64,000 nt of DNA, taken from the NCBI GenBank assembly GCA_040754375.1, contig JBFMCT010000009.1, forward strand, positions 26,560 to 90,559, read 5' to 3'. Shown one piece after another: positions 60,455-64,000 of the stretch. This DNA comes from Actinomycetota bacterium. GTDB taxonomy: Bacteria; Actinomycetota; Acidimicrobiia; Acidimicrobiales; AC-14. The notes below the pieces were generated by a model. It made no database searches and was not told where the DNA came from. It was given only the letters and a program-made list of their open reading frames with translations. The position numbers and the translations under genes are program-made. Each line of letters opens with the position of its first letter. Position 1 is the first letter of the stretch.

Positions 60455-61480
60455 TCAGAAGACTCGGGGGAGGGGCCGTGTCTCGGCCCGCCAGTGGGCC
60501 GGGGCCTTGCCCAGCTCCCGCTTGAAGGCCCGGCTGAACGCCTCCTCGGACCGGTAGCCGACGCGGGCGCCGATCTCGCCCACGCCCAGTTGGGTCGTAC
60601 GCAGGAGGCCGGCCGCCATGCTCAGGCGCCACTCGGTCAAGTAGCGGATGGGCGGGCGTCCGAGCAGGGCGCCGAACCGCTCGACCAGGACGGTGCGCGA
60701 GGCGGCCACGGCCGAGGCCAAGTCCTTGACGGTCCACTCCCGGGCCGGGTCGCCATGCAGGAGGGTGAGGGCCGGTCCGACCACCGGGTCGCGCAGGGCG
60801 GCCAGCCAGCCCGTCAGGTCGGCCTCACCGCTCTCCAGGTAGAGGCGCAGCACCTCGGTGAACAGCAGTTCGGGCAGCCGCTGGTTCATGTGGGCCGAGG
60901 GCTGCCCCGACTGGGAGGCCATGAGGGCGTACTCCACGCTGGCCGAGAGCCACGTGGCGGCCGGGCCCGCAGGTGGGCGCACGACGAACAGCGGGGGCAG
61001 GGCACGCAGCACGGGGTCGAACAAGAGGGCGTCGCCCTGGAGGTAGCCGCACACGACCAGCGTGTAGTCGCCGTCGCCGCCGTAGTCGATGTAGGGGAAC
61101 TCCTTCCAGGGTGGGGCGGGGAGCAGGCTGGCGATGGGCACCGGTTCGGCGTCCTCGTAGGAGCCGATGGAGTGGGTGTCCCCGTAGGGCATGACGACCA
61201 CGTCGCCCCGCTCCAGGGGGTGCCGCTGACCGTCCTCCATGGCGATCCAGCACCGGCCCTCGCCGATGATGTGGAACAGGACCAGGCTGCCCGCGCCCGG
61301 CAGCAGGGCCTCGGCCAGCTCCCGGCCCGGCGGTGAGGTGTATGCCCACGGCGCCCGGAAGTCGGCCCGGAGGAACAGCGCCCCTTCCAGCCGTACCAGG
61401 TCGAGCACCTCGGCCAGAGCCGCGAACCGGCCCACCGCGGTTTGCGGCGCCTGGGTCAGCCCCGGCGGTGTCTCGGTCAT
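60455..61480 (-). CDS. AraC-family transcriptional regulator with cupin domain
   Basis: A 341-aa regulator. An N-terminal cupin_6 sensor (SLVLFHIIGEGRCWIAMEDG, LERGDVVVMPYGDTHSIGS) and C-terminal paired HTHs (WTVKDLASAVAASRTVLVERFGALLGRPPIRYLTEWRLSMAAGLLR, then IGARVGYRSEEAFSRAFKRELGKAPAHWR) are clear. The ATG at 61480 is divergent from the DUF4242 gene (75-bp gap). Similar AraC/cupin_6 proteins control adjacent small enzymes; the effector is unknown. Confidence 0.9.
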   Translation of the reverse strand: MTETPPGLTQAPQTAVGRFAALAEVLDLVRLEGALFLRADFRAPWAYTSPPGRELAEALLPGAGSLVLFHIIGEGRCWIAMEDGQRHPLERGDVVVMPYGDTHSIGSYEDAEPVPIASLLPAPPWKEFPYIDYGGDGDYTLVVCGYLQGDALLFDPVLRALPPLFVVRPPAGPAATWLSASVEYALMASQSGQPSAHMNQRLPELLFTEVLRLYLESGEADLTGWLAALRDPVVGPALTLLHGDPAREWTVKDLASAVAASRTVLVERFGALLGRPPIRYLTEWRLSMAAGLLRTTQLGVGEIGARVGYRSEEAFSRAFKRELGKAPAHWRAETRPLPRVF

Positions 61481-61555
61481 GGTGCTGCGGCCTCCTTCGC
61501 CGGATAGTACGCATAGCACCGTCGCTGTGGCGGTGCGAGAGCGAAGGGAGCAGAA

Positions 61556-61831
61556 ATGCCCAAGTACGTCATCGAGAGAGGCCTGCGAGGAGCGGGCTCG
61601 CTGTCCGAGGACGAGATCGCGGCCATCAGCCAGAAGAGCAACTCGGTGCTCGCCGACCTGGGGGGCGACGTCCAGTGGCAGCACAGCTACGTCACCGACG
61701 ACAAGCTGTTCTGCGTCTACATCGCCCCCGACGCCGGCCGTGTGCTGGAGCACGCGTCCCGGGGCGGGTTCCCGGCCGACAACGTTGCCCGGGTGGTGCG
61801 TACGATCGACCCGACGACGGGCGGGCGCTGA
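61556..61831 (+). CDS. DUF4242 (SCO4226-like, possible nickel-binding) protein
   Basis: A 91-aa ferredoxin-like-fold protein. PKYVIERGLRGAGSLSEDEI, a W-Q-H-S-Y-V-T-D-D-K core and CVYIAPDAGRVLEHASRGGFP match DUF4242; a Streptomyces member binds nickel. A good GGGAG ribosome-binding site precedes the ATG. Divergent from the AraC regulator, which probably controls it. Confidence 0.86.
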   Translation: MPKYVIERGLRGAGSLSEDEIAAISQKSNSVLADLGGDVQWQHSYVTDDKLFCVYIAPDAGRVLEHASRGGFPADNVARVVRTIDPTTGGR

Positions 61832-61914
61832 GCGAGCCTCGCGGGGCGGGCCCCCGGGGGTTCGGGTAAGTTGCCTCACCCTCCGGGGGACCACTTCGTA
61901 GACGGGAGGAAGCG

Positions 61915-63339
61915 GTGGAGGAGCGCAGCCCGGCCGACGTCCTGAGGCTGGTCGAGGAGTCGGGGGCCGAGATCGTCGACTTCCGCTTCTGCGACCTCCC
62001 CGGGCTCATGCAGCACTTCTCGTCGCCGGCTCACGAGCTCAGCGAGGAGGTGTTCGAGTACGGCCTGGGGTTCGACGGGTCGTCGATCCGGGGCTTCCAG
62101 GAGATCCAGGAGTCGGACATGATCCTGGTGCCCGACCCCGACACCGCGGTGGTCGACCCGTTCACCGAGCACCGCACCCTCAACCTCAACTGCTTCGTGC
62201 TCGACCCGGTGACGGGCGAGCCCTACAGCCGTGACCCCCGCTACGTCGCCCGCAAGGCGGAGGACTACCTGGTGTCGACGGGGATCGCCGACACGGCCTA
62301 CTTCGGGCCCGAGGCCGAGTTCTACATCTTCAACGACGTGCGCTTCCACCAGGACCAGCACTCGGCCATGTACTCGGTGGACTCCATCGAGGGCGTGTGG
62401 AACTCGGGCCGTGACGAGAAGCCCAACTTGGGCTTCAAGCCCCGGTACAAGGAGGGCTACTTCCCAGTCCCGCCCATGGACCACTTCCAGGACGTGCGCT
62501 CGGAGATGCTCCTGACCCTCGAACGGCTCGGTATCGAGGTCGAGGTGCAGCACCACGAGGTGGGCACCGCCGGGCAGGCCGAGATCGACATGCGCTTCGA
62601 CACGCTGCTGCGCATGGCCGACAAGGTCATGCTCTACAAGTACGTCGTCAAGAACGTGGCCCGGGCCCGGGGCCTGACGGCCACGTTCATGCCCAAGCCC
62701 CTCTTCGGTGACAACGGTTCGGGCATGCACACCCACCAGTCGCTGTGGCGGGGGGGCGAGCCCCTGTTCTTCAGCGAGACGGGTTACGCGGGCATCAGCG
62801 ACATGGCCCGCTGGTACATCGGCGGCCTGCTGCGCCACGCCCACTCGCTGCTGGCGTTCGCTGCTCCCACGACCAACTCCTACAAGCGGCTCGTGCCCGG
62901 CTACGAGGCCCCCGTCAACCTGGTCTACAGCCAGCGCAACCGGTCGGCGTCGGTACGCATCCCGCTCGTGTCCAAGAGCCCCAAGGCCAAGCGGCTGGAG
63001 TTCCGCTGCCCCGACCCGTCGTGCAACCCCTACCTGGCCTTCGCGGCCATGCTCATGGCCGGCCTCGACGGCGTGCAGAACCGCATCGAGCCGCCCGCCC
63101 CCGTCGACAAGGACCTCTACGACCTCCCCCCCGAGGAGCTGGCCCGCGTGCCCCAGGTCCCCGGTTCGCTGGAGGAGTCGCTGGCCGCCCTCGAAGCCGA
63201 CCACGACTACCTCCTGGCCGGCGACGTCTTCACCCCCGACCTCATCGACACCTGGGTCACCTACAAGCGCCTCCGCGAGATCGACGAGGTCCGCCTCCGC
63301 CCCGTCCCCTGGGAGTTCTACCTCTACTACGACATCTGA
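61915..63339 (+). CDS. glnA: Glutamine synthetase, GSI-beta type (second copy)
   Basis: A 474-aa enzyme nearly colinear with the gene at 40938. It shows [80 protein letters not shown] and the adenylylation loop [13 protein letters not shown]. Both end in YYDI. GTG at 61915 with a GGGAGGAAG ribosome-binding site. No PHO-like repeat is visible in the 83 bp upstream, so the two copies are probably regulated differently. No nitrogen regulator is adjacent here. The 239 bp downstream has no gene I recognise. Confidence 0.94.
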   Translation: MEERSPADVLRLVEESGAEIVDFRFCDLPGLMQHFSSPAHELSEEVFEYGLGFDGSSIRGFQEIQESDMILVPDPDTAVVDPFTEHRTLNLNCFVLDPVTGEPYSRDPRYVARKAEDYLVSTGIADTAYFGPEAEFYIFNDVRFHQDQHSAMYSVDSIEGVWNSGRDEKPNLGFKPRYKEGYFPVPPMDHFQDVRSEMLLTLERLGIEVEVQHHEVGTAGQAEIDMRFDTLLRMADKVMLYKYVVKNVARARGLTATFMPKPLFGDNGSGMHTHQSLWRGGEPLFFSETGYAGISDMARWYIGGLLRHAHSLLAFAAPTTNSYKRLVPGYEAPVNLVYSQRNRSASVRIPLVSKSPKAKRLEFRCPDPSCNPYLAFAAMLMAGLDGVQNRIEPPAPVDKDLYDLPPEELARVPQVPGSLEESLAALEADHDYLLAGDVFTPDLIDTWVTYKRLREIDEVRLRPVPWEFYLYYDI

Positions 63340-63578
63340 GTGGGGAGGCCGCCGGCCTGCGGTTTCGCGGCGTACCAGGCCTGCCCGGCCGGCTCGCGCA
63401 GCTGCCGCCAAGAAGCGCATGCCGGCGAACGCCTGACGCCGACGATCAGCGCAGAACGGTCCGGCGCTTCTGGAACTCCGCTCGGTCCTGATGGGCCCCT
63501 GCGGTCGTCCCGGGGCTCGGCCGGTTGTCGGACCGGCTTCGACAGCCCTCGCTGGGCCGCCCCCTGACGCCGATCCGC

Positions 63579-63806
63579 CTATGCCCGGCGCCGTCGTAGC
63601 CGCCGGCCGAGCCAGGTAGCAAGTGCGATGACCGCGCCGGCGAGGATCCCGACCGAGCCAAACCAGGAAACCCCTTCAGCCACGCGGTACCCCCTGGGGG
63701 ACTCATCGTCCGGCAAGCGCCACTGCTGCGTCTCCGTGTCCCAGACGGCGGCGTTCCGCTTGGTGGCAAGGTCTAGGCGTCGACTGACCGTATCTCCCAG
63801 TTCCAT
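63579..63806 (-). CDS. Small single-pass membrane protein of unknown function
   Basis: A 75-aa protein with a soluble N-terminus (VWDTETQQWRLPDDES) and one C-terminal membrane helix (VGILAGAVIALATWLG) followed by a strongly basic tail (RRLRRRR). Codon positions and an ATG start make it plausible, but no family is recognised. Confidence 0.5.
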   Translation of the reverse strand: MELGDTVSRRLDLATKRNAAVWDTETQQWRLPDDESPRGYRVAEGVSWFGSVGILAGAVIALATWLGRRLRRRRA

Positions 63807-63874
63807 CCTCTGATGTTGCCAAACGGCTCGTCGCAGTGACGCCGCCTATTCCTCGTAAAACCGGCTGTCGGGAC

Positions 63875-64000
63875 GTAAGTGTTCACGTAGCTGGCGGCGT
63901 GGGTGGCATCCACGGATCGCCCTTGAAGAGCCGGGTGAGGGCGTCGATGGCGGGGACGTCGTGCTTGCGGGTGGTGGACAGGTAGCTGCGTAGGTGGGCG
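63875..64000 (-). mobile_element. Edge of an IS66-like insertion sequence with 3' end of its transposase
   Basis: Reading minus-strand from the right edge, the frame gives AHLRSYLSTTRKHDVPAID and then ALTRLFKGDPWMPP before a TGA at 63883, resembling IS66-type transposase C-termini. The plus strand begins GTAAGTGTTCACG at 63875, matching the GTAA start of IS66 terminal repeats. The rest lies outside the window, so the other end and target duplication cannot be checked. Confidence 0.55.

Overview
The window is very GC-rich, densely packed DNA, almost certainly chromosomal and from an actinomycetote. The evidence is a WhiB-family regulator, paired ArsA-like ATPases beside it, an OmpR-type GlnR-like regulator next to glutamine synthetase genes, frequent GTG/TTG starts and many 4-nt stop/start overlaps. 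An acidimicrobial or related deep-branching actinobacterium is my inference; nothing here fixes the species.

Region 1 (1-10.9 kb): the end of a pgi-gnd sugar-phosphate operon, a BNR-repeat lipoprotein, a GNAT acetyltransferase, then a KhtT-type regulatory gene broken by a 132-bp inverted-repeat element with a perfect 5-bp target duplication, convergent with an NhaP-type K+/H+ antiporter. Next come a DedA-PAP2 fusion and two convergent TIR proteins, one of them a GAF-cyclase-TIR fusion. Region 2 (11-20.8 kb): a secreted esterase, an acyltransferase-3/beta-lactamase-like fusion, a methyltransferase-nitrilase pair, a large AAA regulatory ATPase, a perfect 16-copy hexamer repeat, a Phd/PIN toxin-antitoxin pair and tRNA-Pro(CGG).

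Region 3 (20.8-42.4 kb) is mostly core: a receiver protein, a STAS protein, two ArsA-like ATPases, an NfeD-like protein lacking its protease serine, WhiB, SelA/SelB, a class A PBP, an inactive trypsin-like protein, FxsA, response regulators, Mrp, SufR-like regulator, A-type Fe-S carrier, RidA (with no ordinary start codon), a Fic protein, GlnR-like regulator and two divergent glutamine synthetases separated by a PHO/OmpR-type direct repeat.

Region 4 (42.5-50.6 kb) looks accessory: a TcmP gene with its three-Cys DUF5131 partner, a frameshifted and truncated tyrosine integrase, two VapBC-like modules, an XRE-cupin regulator divergent from an oxidoreductase-methyltransferase fusion with a perfect palindrome between them, a possibly frameshifted orphan and a RibD/DHFR-like reductase. 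Region 5 (50.6-64 kb): an ABC exporter, small membrane proteins, an internally duplicated orphan, an SF1 helicase-nuclease, a KtrB/KtrA potassium uptake pair, an SRPBCC protein, an AraC regulator divergent from a DUF4242 protein, a third glutamine synthetase and the edge of an IS66-like element.

Three themes recur. Nitrogen control is represented by three glnA genes plus a GlnR-like regulator. Potassium handling is represented by NhaP, broken KhtT and KtrAB. Iron-sulfur supply is represented by Mrp, SufR and the A-type carrier. Several enzyme families appear with lost catalytic residues (NfeD, trypsin-like, cyclase), suggesting regulatory or scaffold roles.
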